A stretch of DNA of 64,000 nucleotides. Source: Macrotrachela quadricornifera (taxonomy: Eukaryota; Rotifera; Eurotatoria; Philodinida; Philodinidae). Location: NCBI GenBank assembly GCA_022393335.1, contig JAJEKB010020795.1, positions 523,411 to 587,410 of the forward strand, read 5' to 3'. This document shows positions 18,927 through 31,289 of the stretch, piece by piece; position 1 is the stretch's first letter; each line of letters opens with the position of its first letter. A program made the translations under genes and the position numbers. The notes below the pieces were generated by a model. That model had not been told where the DNA came from. It saw nothing but the letters and a program-made list of their open reading frames with translations, and ran no database searches.

Positions 18927-19376
18927 CTCTTGTTTTTCTTCATACATTATTTATAGGTGATATTTCGTTGATAAAACAGAGCTGACTAATAGATAATCAG
19001 TTTTTTTTCTTCATACATCAATTGCAGCCAAACGTTTATTTTGTACAAGAGAACAGGAAAAATAGGCCATAGTCGTTTCTACCTATTTGCTTGCCTATCT
19101 CTTTGCTTGATAAAAAAAACAGCGATCTATGGATGAATGATTACAACAATGAAAGATAGATAAAAACATGCGTTTCTTATATTTATTTAAGTTTTTTTGC
19201 CCTTACTTTGACTCGCAATACGTGTATTCATCCATTATTTCTTTACTTCGATCATACTTGAAGATTATTCGACAGTAAGCATTTTTTCCATATCATTAAA
19301 ATCGGAGAAAAAATAATGATTAAAAATCATGATTTAATTACGATTTTCGAATGTAAATCGGCAGAAAATCGCTATT
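18927..19376. other. Noncoding stretch
   Basis: No gene, no repeat recognised. T-rich runs and short frames only. Confidence 0.5.
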
Positions 19377-20278
19377 AGTACGGAGTACAAAAAAGACCGA
19401 CCCTTCGATAATAAAATTAGTTAAATATGTATTTATAATTGCAAAAGAACTAAATTATATACCGCTAGTAACTATAAGGAGTGCACAATACATACCATAT
19501 ATATACAAAACAATTTTACAATTCAGAAATTGAAATCAAAGAAAAGATGTTGTTTTCCATTTATATGAAACTATTTCGCATGGTAGTGATATACTTTGGA
19601 CTCAAATATGAAATATCTTGTCAATATTTTATTAGGATGGGTCATATATAGGCAAATACAACTTTTGATGGACTTTCTCTTGATGCTAAAAGATTTTTGA
19701 GAGAAAAATATAAAAAATCTTTATAAAAAATGATCAGTTCTAATACAATCAAGAGACATTAATTAATATTAAAAAGGAAAGATTTTTAATAGTAATATAT
19801 ATTATTATAAAGTATTAAATGGAAATCTCTAAAATTTCTAAAAATATTTGAAAATTTATATCATAGTATATGGGGATGGTTTTAGAGATCATTTCATATC
19901 TCTTTATAGGATTTCCAGAAAGAGCTGAAAGCTTGGGTTTTAGTAAAACTCTTTGCGGACTTTCGAATAATAGACCTTATATCAGACTCAAAATTATTTT
20001 TATATATGTTCCGTTCCGTCAATGGTTTGATGAACCCTATCTTAAAATTAAATTTTCAAATGTACATTCAAGAAACAGATTCATATAGGTTGAAAATAAC
20101 ACCTATTCTTTAATTTCAATTTCTGAATTGTAAAATTGTTTTGTATATATCGTATGTATTGTATACTCCCTATAGTTACTATTGGTATATAGTTTAGTTC
20201 TTTTGTAATTATAATTAAATATTTAGCTAGTTTTATTCTCGAGAAGACGGTTTTTTGCACTGCGTACTATTCAAGTAA
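19377..20278. mobile_element. Non-autonomous inverted-repeat element (about 900 bp)
   Basis: The inverted arms are about 19377-19554 and 20098-20278. For example, CAATTTTACAATTCAGAAAT in the left arm is matched inverted near 20120-20140. The ends read AGTACGGAGTACAAAAAA and, inverted, AGTACGCAGTGCAAAAAA. The 540-bp centre holds only a 72-residue unrecognised frame (19870-20088, MGMVLEIISYLFIGFPER). It looks like a long-TIR MITE with arms at roughly 85 percent identity, hence not very recent. Confidence 0.7.
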
Positions 20279-21321
20279 CTATAATGATCTATCTGGGTCC
20301 TAATAGCTGAATTTAATACTACGGGTCATGTCTCGATGCGCATATAGACAACTATCCTTTACCATTATACATGATGTAGATTTTTTTTCAACTAAATATA
20401 CTTACTATTCGTATTAATACCGACATTAATCTGAATAAAAAAAAATAATTATTTTTTTGCCTACAGCATTTTGCTCGTAAAGATACTGTTATTGTCCGTC
20501 AATAGACAATGGAATGAAATAAAGTAATTTTTTCCTCACATAGTTTGTACAATAGTAGGCGCAATATGTAGGAGTTATCGGTATTTCACAATGGCATTCG
20601 ATATCTCTTTGTTTAATAGTAGTATTTAAGTAGTTCGAATAAGTTTTTCAGACATTATTGACTGATTAGAAACGTATTTTGAGTCGAAGTCGATACCGGA
20701 TTTGAGATTTATGACATATATAAGTGATCAAAGTAACAATTATTTTTTCTTAAGTACATACTAATTTGATTGGATATATTTCCAATGGTTTTTGCACTAA
20801 CATATTATGATTGTTGTTTGACGATAGCTAGTTTTTTTTTCAAGAAGGTTCCAAATGTAGTTTTGAATTATTGAACTGAATACTAGTTGGGTAGAAGTGG
20901 CGTGCCCTTAAAAGTTAACTTCTTGGCAGATGTCGAAACGTTAGCGCATCTTGTAGACTTTAGTGAATTATGTTTACTAAAAAAAATTCGGATCCATGCT
21001 TTATTTTAAGTGATATATCGAGGTTTTAGTGAATTTTCTCTATAGGAACTTACTTTTTCAGTATACGGATATTTTCGAACTTTCACATGTAAGATCACTG
21101 TTCATATTACTTTATCGTTCCATACTCGAGAATAGGTTTTAAAATCACGACAAAATCGTGTTGATAGCGATTATTCAGTCTTTCGAAAATTGGTAAAGGA
21201 ATATAACAGATTGATAAATCGCTTTTGAGTCAAGATTGTGTATTATGTAGTCCCTAACCAACTATATATATCTTTATGAGAGTTCGGACCAATACGTTGT
21301 TCGTGCCGAAATACAATAGAA
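20279..21321. other. Noncoding stretch
   Basis: No gene or repeat with a partner in this window was recognised. Confidence 0.5.
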
Positions 21322-21655
21322 TGTTGTAGTTACCCTCAAGAATACTAGAAAAAAAATTGATTTATGAATTTTGACTTGAAACTTTGCCGAGAGATGGGCC
21401 TTAACAAGAATAGTCTATTGTGAAAGTTTCAAATCTTTTGATTTATTCCTATTCTAAGATGCGTTTATGGTACAAGCTTGTCTTTATACCGCTCATATAT
21501 ATGTATAGATTCGATGTTTCTATTTCAGAATAAGAGAAAATCAAAAGGATTTGAATCTTTTTTAATGGGCAATTCTCGTTAAGACCTATCTCTGCAAATT
21601 TTCAAGTCGAAATTCCAAAATCAGTTCTTTTTTGCTATTCCTGAAGGTGTTGATC
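21322..21655. repeat. Foldback repeat with about 150-bp arms
   Basis: The left arm (about 21322-21480) and right arm (about 21525-21655) are reverse complements. They share GAATTTTGACTTGAAACTTT-like and AGATGGGCCTTAACAAGAAT-like blocks, the latter inverted as GTTAAGACCTATCT near 21575. The spacer is about 45-60 bp. It encodes nothing. Confidence 0.65.
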
Positions 21656-22709
21656 CAAATTCTTTTCAAGGGATCCATGGCTCATTAGGAACTGTACGAT
21701 GCATATAGTTACGACACAAAAAGCGATCTATCAATTCATTGCCATCTCTTGTTAGCGTGTTTGATCTCTGGAATGTAGGCCACTGGCGCTTCCAATACAA
21801 ATATCAGTTCGTTTTGCTAACTATCAACGACAAGCATGTAAGAACACACATGAGATATAAGTTTCATTGTTTCTTATTATCCAATATTTATGATGTCTGT
21901 TTTATCTCTTGGACTTCATGAAGCATAATAACTATTTTAGACTAGTACTGCATTCAGATCCATAGATTCTGCTGTTAATTATCGTACTATTTTGAATTAG
22001 CATTGATTTAAGAAGTTCTATTTCTAGGATAAGTAATCGTTATTATTGTATGCGAAGGTCAGTTTCATTAATAGATACAACCACATCTCTTAGCGTGAAC
22101 GACTCTTTTGTCTAGTTGTTCAATAAATAGTATTGATTAATTGATAAAAATAAGAAACATACTTCTGTTGAATGAAATTTTTATTTATTACTTTGTCAAG
22201 AAGAAATTCTTAATCCACTAGATAACAGTAGTTTGTTCACTTTTTGGTATCGATGATAATATGAGACAGACAATGAAGCTGTCCTTTTTCTTTTCTTACT
22301 TTGATATTATTGTTTCAGCTAACTTTCTTATTCCTCTCCATTATATTATATAAAATAATATTGTCTAGAATTCGTTATAAAAAAAATTATATTTCATCTC
22401 TCATTGAATAATAGTCGATTAAATACAAATTTTTAATAGTTCATTTTCATTCTTCAATTAGCTTTGTTATACAAATAAAGAAATTTTGATCCTTCTGGTA
22501 AGTTATTTTTGTCGAAAAGATACATCGGTAAAAAGTTCATTGTTGATTAAGAAATTGCACTCATGTGTATTTCTGTCACAGTTACAATCTATTCTTTTAA
22601 TATTGAAAATTTGTAGTAAAAATAAGTACATGACATGATAGTAATTTTTCGAAACTTCTTATTATTCACTTTCATAGTTTTTAAGCATTCATACACGTCA
22701 ATAAAATAA
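21656..22709. other. Noncoding stretch upstream of the ADP-ribosyltransferase gene
   Basis: No gene was recognised. The first coding exon and promoter of the gene that is already open at 22710 should lie here, but I could not place them. Confidence 0.4.
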
Positions 22710-24164
22710 AAAACAAAGGAATATCATCATAAAAAGAGGAAAACAGCTAATAACGGTGATCAAGTTCAACTAGAACTATCAACACTTACGGTTGATCAGG
22801 AAGCAATAAATGACCAACGTCTTGATTTAAATGAAGACACTAACATTCAAAACGATCAAATAATTGTTAAAAATGTTCATAATCAGGCTAAGCAGACATC
22901 AGTCCTGTGCGGTGATGAAAAAGCAAACAATCGACGTTCTGTATTAACCAAGAATGTTCGTATTCAAACTGAAAACACAACAATCATGCTCACTATTGGA
23001 GAAACGTATAATTTACGAGACATAACAAGCCAAGGAATCAACATCCAAATTGATACACCAGATACGATTACTGCATCACATCGAAAGTTAGATGGAGAAA
23101 GAATAGTTGATCAAAGGCAACTAGCGACAGTTGTAGAGAATTTTAATAATATACCAAATGAGATGATAAGACATAATAACCGGATGGTGGAAGCCGTTGC
23201 TGAGGAACCAATGTTAATAACTTCGAATAATACCAAAGATTTTAAAGAAAATTTTGATCCTATTGTCGGATACGCCGAAGAACCTTTGCTACCACTTGGC
23301 AAAGCATGTGCTCCATTGATGAACATTATTTCGAAATTATCCTTCTATGTTGAACTAGCATTGAATGAAACTTCAGAAAATCCACCTGATGGATTAACGG
23401 TTGATGAAAGTGCTGCCATTCGTCTATATACAATTGAATGGGAACGAGGAGAAAGGAGTCTTTATTCCATGCTCAATTATACACTCAAAACCGACTCTCG
23501 CGAGAATCTTCGACCTTATTTTAAGTATCTGAAACTTTTTATAACTGCACTAGCAAAATTACCATGTGTTCCACCATTAACTGTTTGGCGAGGAGTAACA
23601 AAAGATCTAAGTTCAGAGTTTTCACCAGGCACTCCTGTAATTTGGTGGGCATTTTCATCTTGCACAAGTTCATTGCCTGTACTTGAAAACAACATGTATT
23701 TGGGCACTTCTGGTAAGAGAACATTATTCTCTGTTGAAGCTATTAATGGTCGAACAATACAAGCTCATTCACATTTTACTACTGAAGATGAAATTCTTCT
23801 CCTACCTGGCACTCAAATGATAGTTCAATCATTAGTGAGTCCAGCACCTGATCTCTATATCATTCATTTGAAACAGATCAAACCAGATGAAGTACTTCTT
23901 CAACTTCCATTCGAAGGTATCTCAATGTTTTTCAGTTATTTCATTTGAATTCACAATATTTCTAAATTTAGATGCGCATCTGAATCCAGAAATTGAGTAA
24001 GTCTACTTATATCCTATGTCAGTTATATTTTAAAGAAGATTCTATTGAATTTCTAAGACGTTCTTGGTATCAAAAGAAGAGATTCATCATTTCACTCTGC
24101 TTATTGAGTATCCTCATCATTGGTGGAATAATTCTTGGTGCTGTATTGGGAACAAGATCTAAAG
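22710..24164 (+). CDS. R-S-E type mono-ADP-ribosyltransferase with membrane anchor, N-terminal part of a receptor-like gene
   Basis: The frame is open from 22710; the first internal ATG is 22986. An upstream exon is likely, because an acceptor-like AAACAG precedes CTAATAACGG near 22748. After a polar N-terminus comes an ADP-ribosyltransferase domain (about 22986+300 to 23900). It has the three hallmarks of the arginine-specific family: Arg in TVWRGVT, the Ser motif in WWAFSSCTSS, and the E-x-E motif in TTEDEILLLPG. The exon ends at 23916 (phase 1) and continues at 23972-23996 (DAHLNPEIE). The next exon (to 24164) has a basic patch RRSWYQKKR and one hydrophobic segment IISLCLLSILIIGGIILGAV. 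The last junction does not join in frame with a canonical acceptor, and a one-base lesion or an unusual site is needed. Positive-inside logic puts the enzyme in the cytosol. The donor at 24165 (phase 1) fits the FG-GAP exon at 25659. Confidence 0.75.
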
Positions 24165-25658
24165 GTAAGATTTTTAATCTGTTTTTTACTTCTAAGATTC
24201 TTCAAACATATTCTCATTGACAATCAAACATTCATAAATCATTAAATTCTGATTGCTTTTCATTTATTATATGATATATCCACAAGTGTAAACATGTTAG
24301 TTATCCATCTTCATTATCGATGTAAAAGCAATTTACGACTAGAAAAGTCAATATCTTCTGATTAGATCATTTTATTTAAGCTGAAGTTTCAGAACCTTAT
24401 AATTATCAAAAATATGTGTATGCGACAAAAGGATTAAGATCCATGAACAGTAGAAAATAAGCCGGTAACCATTCATTGATACTTCATTAGTGATTTTATG
24501 CAGACAAATGAGACGAATTTTTTGGACAGTAGATTCATATTTTCAGTGAATTTTATGGGACAAACTCGAATTTTGATTTGAAGACTTTCACAACTTTGTT
24601 GTGAATTAGCAAATAAATTTTCTCTGGAACACCTTAGGTTGTCGGTGCATTTACATATACTGTCTCAATTGTGGCACGTTTCTTGTTCGAAATGAAAAAG
24701 CACGAACGAGGAACATTTAGATTATATATCGTAACTTTTTATAATAAGGCTATTGTTATTCAACTTGCTCATCGAATAAGAAAAAAAATAAAAGAGCTTG
24801 ATAAAAATATCTTATAAGATATGATGTGAATGTACTTTTCTAACTTATCATTTAATCTCTCTTGTACTGATATTTCTGTGTTAAGCGACAACAGATAGTT
24901 TAATTATAGGAATTTTTTTCTCAGTTCACAAAATTTGCTAAAGCCTTTTTCGAGATCTCCTCTTCTGAGACTCTTATAGTCTTCGGAAAATATTTTCAAT
25001 CATACTTAATTAGATATTTTGGCGCTAGAGATTTTGTCCTATCTAACAAAAAAATTAACTGTCTACGATATTGCATCGCAAAATTACATTTAAAGAGTGA
25101 CCTACAAATATCAAAATTATCTTTATATTTTGTACAGAACAAGGTATCTTGTTTCCATTAATAATATTGCGAATAAATTATCTATAAATGATCAGTTACA
25201 CAATAATCACTATTTATGCGCTTTCACCTTCTTCAAAATTTATCAGTCGTAAAAATTTTATTACAAACTCTTCTAGTATATAAATACCATGAAAATAGCA
25301 TTAGGAAGACTTCTTTATATGAATTTAGAAAACAAAAGCCTTTATAGAAAGTACGTAAGTGATATAATCAGTCTTTCATTGAAAAAACTTCTTATTTTAC
25401 AATAACGAAAACATTCACAAACTGATAAACCTTTATTAAAATATATATTATGTCAGTAGATTATTAAGCGTTGCTCAATAGAGACTGATTTATAAACTTC
25501 AATAAAGACAAAGGAGAAGTTGTTCATATGAAAGAGCCTATCAGATGAACCAACTGAAAAATACTATTATCTATTGTTCATCAAGAAACATAATGAATAT
25601 CTATTCAACGCTTGTATTTTCCGTACGAAATGATCTTTTCACTATTATTTTTCTTTAG
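24165..25658 (+). other. Long intron between the membrane exon and the FG-GAP exon
   Basis: It starts GTAAGATTTTT and ends TTCTTTAG. The 1.5-kb length is exceptional beside the 40-60-nt introns elsewhere. The phases on both sides agree (1 and 1). No coding frame or paired repeat was seen inside, so an inserted decayed element is possible. Confidence 0.55.
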
Positions 25659-27143
25659 GGTTCATATGCAGCAAACCATTTCAAGCAGCAACACTCTACA
25701 AGTCTGGGAAAAATCCATCTTCTGCAACACTGGGCCACTTCAGAAACGACAGAGAAATAGATATAGCAATAGCTAACTCTGGCGACAACGCCATTAGTTT
25801 GATACTTGGTGATATAAATGGAAACTTTCAGACTCCAATGAACTATACTGTTGGCCGATTCCCACAATCTATAACATCACCTGATTTCAATAATGATAAC
25901 AAAACTGATCTGGCAGTGGCCAACTTCAATGACAACACTGTTAGTGTATAGCTTAGCAATGGAAATGGAATCTTTCAGACTCTAATGAATTATACTGTTG
26001 GTCAAAATCCACAGTCTATAACATCAGCTGATTTCAATAATGATAACAAAACTGATCTGGCAGTGGCCAACTCCGATGACAACACTGTTCATATACTACT
26101 TGGCAATGGCAATGGAATCTTTCAGACACCACTGAAATATACGGTTGGTGAAAGACCATATTCAGTAATATCAGCTGATTTCAATGATGATAACAATATG
26201 GATCTAGCAGTGACCAACAACATGGGCAACACCGTCAGTGTGCTGTTCAGCAATGGGAATGGAATCTTTCAGACTTCAATGAACTATACTGTTGGTGAAT
26301 TACCAGAGTCTATAATATCAGCTGATTTCAATGATGATAGCAAAATGGATCTGGCAGGGATCAACTCCGGTGGTGACACCATTAGTATACTTCTTGGCAA
26401 TGGTAAAGGAATCTTCCAGACACCAATGAACTATACAGTTGGTGAAGGACCACAGTCTTTAACGTCAGCTGATTTCAATAATGATAATAAACTAGATCTG
26501 GCAGTGGTCAACTACTACGGTAATACCATTAGTGTGTTGCTTGGGAAAGGAAACGGAATGTTTCAGATTCCAGTGAATTATACGGTTGGTGAAGGACCAC
26601 GGTCTATAACATCATCTGATTTCAATAATGATAATAGAATAGATCTGGCAGTAGCCAACTTTTATGACAACTTTGTCAGTGTATTACTTGGCGATGGAAA
26701 TGGAATCTTTCAGACTCCAATGAATTATACTGTTGGCCGAAACCCATACTCTATAGCATCAGCTGATTTCAATCATGATAACAAAATGGATCTGGCAGTG
26801 GCCAACGCTGACAGTAACACTGTTAGTGTTGCTTGGCAATGGAAATGGAGTCTTTCAGATTTCAATGGACTATGCTGTTGGTCGAAACCCACAGTCTATA
26901 ACATCAGCTGATTTCAACAATGATAAAAAACTGGATCTGGCAGTGGTCAACTACGACGACAACACCGTCGGTATACTGTTCGGCAACGGTGATGGGGCTT
27001 TTCAACCTCAAAGCTCATATGCAACTGGAAGAAGTCCAGTATTTGCAGTAACAGGTGATCTGAACAATGATAAAAAACCAGATCTGATCGTGACGAATTA
27101 TGGGTCCGAAAATTTGTCTATTTTTATGAACGTCTGCAACTAA
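25659..27143 (+). pseudogene. FG-GAP/VCBS propeller part of the ADP-ribosyltransferase gene, with nonsense and frameshift
   Basis: About eight 49-residue repeats of the form YTVGxxPxSITSADFNNDNK, then DLAVAN...NTVSVLLGNGNGIFQ, are visible. DFNNDNKxDLAV is the calcium-binding-type loop of FG-GAP/VCBS blades, so the product is a seven- or eight-bladed beta-propeller, probably extracellular. The frame from the acceptor at 25658 is continuous except for two lesions. One is a TAG at 25949-25951, where sister repeats have Leu. The other is a 2-base loss near 26828-26832 (GTTAGTGTTGCTTGG against GTGTTGCTTGG in sisters), which shifts into the frame ending at 27143. With these breaks the gene is probably inactive, unless they are assembly errors. 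The C-terminus ends SLSIFMNVCN-like (LSIFMNVCN). Confidence 0.8.
25838..27013 (+). repeat. Coding tandem repeat, 147-bp period, about eight units
   Basis: AATGAACTATACTGTTGG-type unit starts recur every 147 bp (25838, 25985, 26132 and so on). They correspond to single propeller blades. The DNA similarity between neighbours is high, which suggests recent unit duplication or conversion. Confidence 0.8.
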
Positions 27144-29695
27144 CTAATCGTCAAAATGTTTTTGTTTATTGTTTCTCTTTTTAAGTTTCTATTAGTAGAT
27201 ATACATTTACGATTATCTTCTATTTTATCCTATTTAATAAGAAACAGCATTTCATTACGATGTTGCATTACAGTGACAGAGCCATTTGCGATGAATTTAG
27301 AATTTCTATCAGTAGGCTTCTAACCTATTTTTACAACAATAGACATCGAGGAAGATATGACGATGGGTATGTTGTGTAGCACAATCTTGAAATTTGAACT
27401 GCTGCTGTCATCATGTTAGCTAATTTTGTTTAAGTGTTACCAGTCATACTCGAACTAAAGTGAGAGAATGGAGAGAGTATTAGATATTTACGACAATGGT
27501 TTCACATTTTTGTGTAAATATCACTATTTTTTAATTTGAGAAGTGGATGAATTTATGCGATGATTATTTTTAACTGTTAATGTTATAACCATATTTATGG
27601 TTGAAAGCTATAAAAATATTGTCCAATTGCATGATAATTTGTGCTGATCGATTAGGTTTCTTCGATTAACAACAATTAACTTTGTAAATTATATGTACAC
27701 AATGAATTAGTCAAAGTAAATCAAATTCCTATTATAATCATATTATATAAGCAATTGGCTCAGAACATACCAGAATTCTTGGTAATGTTGTTGTGAATCT
27801 ATCATAGAAAGTTTTAGAAAACTAGTAGAATAAATGTTCTAATCAGATGTGCATTCAAACTACTAATTGAAGGTCTACAAAACTATGAACATTTTATTGG
27901 TTGAATTGTTATTGCGTTTAGTTAAATCACTTCCAGTTTCTAGAGCACGCTTCCAATTGTTCCCTCGACTGTAGGGAGGGTCATATAAAAAAAAAGTTTG
28001 TATGTATGTCTGTGGCTGTCAGAGTCAAAAAAAATATCGACTTAAAGATCATTGCTCAGTTATTTTCAGTATACGACTTTCATTCAACCAGATCATTGAG
28101 TCTAGGAACTCAGCCAGTAGCAAATTTTTCACATCAAACTTTTGACCAATTAAACTCTTTCTGTTTGCAATTTCAGCCAATGACATGTTTTCCAAAATCT
28201 AGCTTTCATCGAATCAGAATTTAATATGCAGATGTAAATCGAAATATGAAAAAAACGATCAGATTATGAGGGAGAGATAATATAAACTTGGAGGAAAAAA
28301 TACTTAGATGCATTCGGATAATTCCATTCGAACAACAATAATGACTCATGATGAGAAAAAACGCAAAATAAAAAGAAAAGAAATGTCCAGGCTGTATGTT
28401 ATATAGATAAGCGTTTGTTTCTTTCTGCTATAGAGGAAAGAATAACAAAAAAAGAGAGAACAGTATGTAGTGTAGAATGATGAAAACAATGTGCGCAAAA
28501 AATATACATCTACTCTCACCCTTAGTATGATGTGTATGAAACAGTATGAGTAGTTGATTGATGTAGACAAATATCACTTGGAAAAAATCAAGCAACTTCA
28601 ATGAATAAAAATATGTAAGATAGATTATTTATATGCACAAAAACAACTTTATTAGATTTGAGCGTTGGTTTTCATTGTAAGTATATCACATCATCTACAT
28701 ATCGATTTTATCATATAATGTGACACGTCAAGTATAACTATTTACTTCAAAATTCGAAGGAAGTTTCTATATTACGTAATAGAATAAACTCAAAAATGCA
28801 AAGAAATATATTTCATTTTTCGGAAAATTATTTCTACATACCCTTCAAATGTATATACTGTAAATTCCTTACACTTTAGTTTAGAGTCGAGATCGAAATT
28901 CACCTATTCCTACGAAAAATATTTACAGCTCCGTAACAAATTTTTCTCCGTTCAAAGCAAGGTCAGTGGAAGTTGTTACTAGAAGCAATAAAGGCAAGAA
29001 AATAATTGAATAACGAACATTAGAATATTATATATTGTCTCTTTCCTTTTGATCTATTGTATTCTATACGAAATACATATGGCACAGCTATAAAAAAAAA
29101 TAGAAATTAATCGTCGAAAATATATAGGGTATAAGACATAGAGTCAAGAGCCTTTCTACTCTCCTTCATTCTTTTCTTTCTCTCTTACTAACTCTCCGTC
29201 TTATTTACTGTCTGTCCTTTTTCTTTTTTCTTTTTTCTTTTCTCTTCCCCTACGCTGTTATATGTAATGCAGATTTATTCATATTAATAAATCGTTGAAA
29301 CCTCATTCTGTTCGATTCTTATAGTACTATGATTTTTCGAATAGAGCGAAATTACTTATTTCCGCCCAAACTTACAATTAAAATACAAGAAGGGATTATT
29401 TTCTTAGTTTCTTAGAAAGGGAAGAAATAGGCAAACATATCTCAACAAGTAGATTTAGAAAAAAGAAAGCTCAAAAATGACGAGGACAATTATTCGTTTT
29501 GTCTCGTATATATTTCCATTTATATGATAGAAGACATGATGAATTTAGATATGATTATGAGAAAGCTAATGTTTTAGAAAAGGTAGTGAAAGTCAACAAT
29601 TTGATCAAGAGTATCCTTTCTCCCACAATAAGGAGTTAATATTTGATAAACACTTCCATCCATCAAAACCTCGCTGTTGATAGTTTTATTTGTAG
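27144..29695. other. Noncoding stretch with a pyrimidine-rich tract
   Basis: No gene was recognised. 29150-29262 is a C/T-rich tract on the plus strand (repeated TTTTTTCTTTTTTC). 27980-28015 has a TGTATGTATGTCTGTGGCTG phrase of the kind found at interspersed repeats. A splice acceptor TTTGTAG at 29690-29695 precedes the GTPase start, so a 5' UTR exon probably lies in this stretch. Confidence 0.5.
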
Positions 29696-29729
29696 ATAAC
29701 TCAGACGATTGTTTTCAACGTCTATATTC

Positions 29730-30653
29730 ATGGATGTGGATCCAGGATCGGACGTTTATCAACAAATTAGAAGAACTTTGTCGCAAGATCATTTTGATAC
29801 GGAAATCAATCGTGCTCTCGAACGGCTTGCATTCAACATTGTGGTTATAGGTTCGCCACGAGTTGGAAAAAGTGAATTGATCAATGCATTATGTGAAGGC
29901 TATGCTGTTGCAAAAACGAGCTCAATTCTAGACTCATGTACAAGAGGAATACAAAAATATGTATTGGGATCTCATAAAGTACAAGTTGAGGGACTACCAC
30001 CGATTGAGATCAATTTTTTTGACACGCCTGGTGTTGAATCGTGGAGAGATGAAGAAGGTCAACAAAAATTTCTCGAATTCATTGACAAAAGTAACCCAAT
30101 ATGTGTAATTTACTGTGCATCTCCTGGCTCCTTTTCACCCCTAGCACCACTTCGTTTTTTATTAGAACATTGCAAAAACAATCATATTATTTGTGCTTTG
30201 GTCTGTACAAATATGTGGTCAAATAAGAATCGAAACATAGTTATCGAAGAATTCAAAAAAGAGTTACGTATATTTGGTGCTGAACAAGAGAAAACTTTTG
30301 ATCAAGCTTATTCACCTAAACCGCATCAGATCACGTTTTTTGGCAACGGTGCTCTTTGTACCATGGTGAATTCAATCAAATATGAAGATCCAGAAATGGA
30401 ACTTGAAAAGCCTGTACAGGGAGTGGATGAACTTATCGGAAGTGTTATGGAATTATTAGACGACACGAAAGTACTTGGATGGTGTATCGCTGTTCTTGGT
30501 CGCCGTAGTTTTTGGGAGAAAATTATTCAGAAAACGAATGGATTCGCTCAATCGCGCCTCTTAGAACTAAAAAATGTAGGAGATAAAACTGTCACCGAAT
30601 TTTCAAAGGAGGTTCTGATTTGTGTCGCAAAATCATTTTTGAACGCACGGTAA
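29730..30653 (+). CDS. GIMAP/AIG1-like or dynamin-fold P-loop GTPase, copy 1
   Basis: This is a 307-residue product from ATG 29730. A TTG seven codons upstream is not needed, and an in-frame TAA sits at 29697. The G1 P-loop is GSPRVGKS (about residue 42). G3 is DTPG. A conserved ASPGSFSPLAPLRF block follows, then CTNMWSNKNRN in the place of the G4 NKxD, which is degenerate. No membrane segment. It shares the whole layout with the copy at 31290 (GSARVGKS, DLPG, ASPGSFTKLEY, CTNMWAGR), so the two are tandem paralogues. The end CGG TAA overlaps a donor-like GTAAAC at phase 2, the same phase as in copy 2. A possible relic of the next exon, RKLVARINPIL, lies at about 30840-30880. Function is inferred to be membrane or immune signalling; no partner is known. 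Confidence 0.75.
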   Translation: MDVDPGSDVYQQIRRTLSQDHFDTEINRALERLAFNIVVIGSPRVGKSELINALCEGYAVAKTSSILDSCTRGIQKYVLGSHKVQVEGLPPIEINFFDTPGVESWRDEEGQQKFLEFIDKSNPICVIYCASPGSFSPLAPLRFLLEHCKNNHIICALVCTNMWSNKNRNIVIEEFKKELRIFGAEQEKTFDQAYSPKPHQITFFGNGALCTMVNSIKYEDPEMELEKPVQGVDELIGSVMELLDDTKVLGWCIAVLGRRSFWEKIIQKTNGFAQSRLLELKNVGDKTVTEFSKEVLICVAKSFLNAR

Positions 30654-30825
30654 ACCAAAAACAGAGTAATATATTCATACCATTTTATAGACTCGATTAC
30701 TATATTATAGTTTGTATTAAACTGAATTATGTGATGTTTGTTTTTAGATGAATATTTTCGTAACATTATCAATAGAAAATTCATCATTGTTGTATGCGAT
30801 TAGCCACGTGCAAGTAAGAAATACA

Positions 30826-30882
30826 CTTGTCAATAAAGTATGCAGAAAATTGGTTGCTAGGATAAATCCAATTTTAAACTAA
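30826..30882 (+). pseudogene. Possible relic 3' exon of GTPase copy 1
   Basis: The frame NKVCRKLVARINPILN followed by a stop resembles MRNIILAINPILGRW at 32152-32196 downstream of copy 2, at both DNA and protein level. It has no clean splice connection to 30649. Short match, so weak. Confidence 0.3.
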
Positions 30883-31289
30883 GGTAAAGAACGAATCGAA
30901 GCTTATACACTTCGACAGGATGTGTTTAGAATGGAAATGTAAACTTAGATTTCAATAGTGAACTTATTTATGGAACCATGACATCATTGAAAGACAAGAA
31001 TATAGATCAGCTGTGAAGTCGCGCATTCGATGAAATGTCAAGGATATTACTAAAAGTGTTGTTGAATTTATCGTGGCCACCACTGAGAAACAAAGACTTT
31101 GGTATTTCGTCGCTCTTCTATGGCATCATATTCATTTTATTAATGATCAACATTTTAATAATTGTTTTTTCTCTTATGCCTTCAATCCTTCTCACTCTTA
31201 AATCTGATGACTTTTAAAAGAGAGTCATATAGATAAAAATGTGACTTTTATTTAACAGTAGTTTGTTTTAGAAAAACCTAAGATTATCA

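Noticed and set aside
25838..27013. Regular 147-bp repeats as a CRISPR-like array
   Set aside because: The repeats are contiguous and coding (FG-GAP blades), with no unique spacers.
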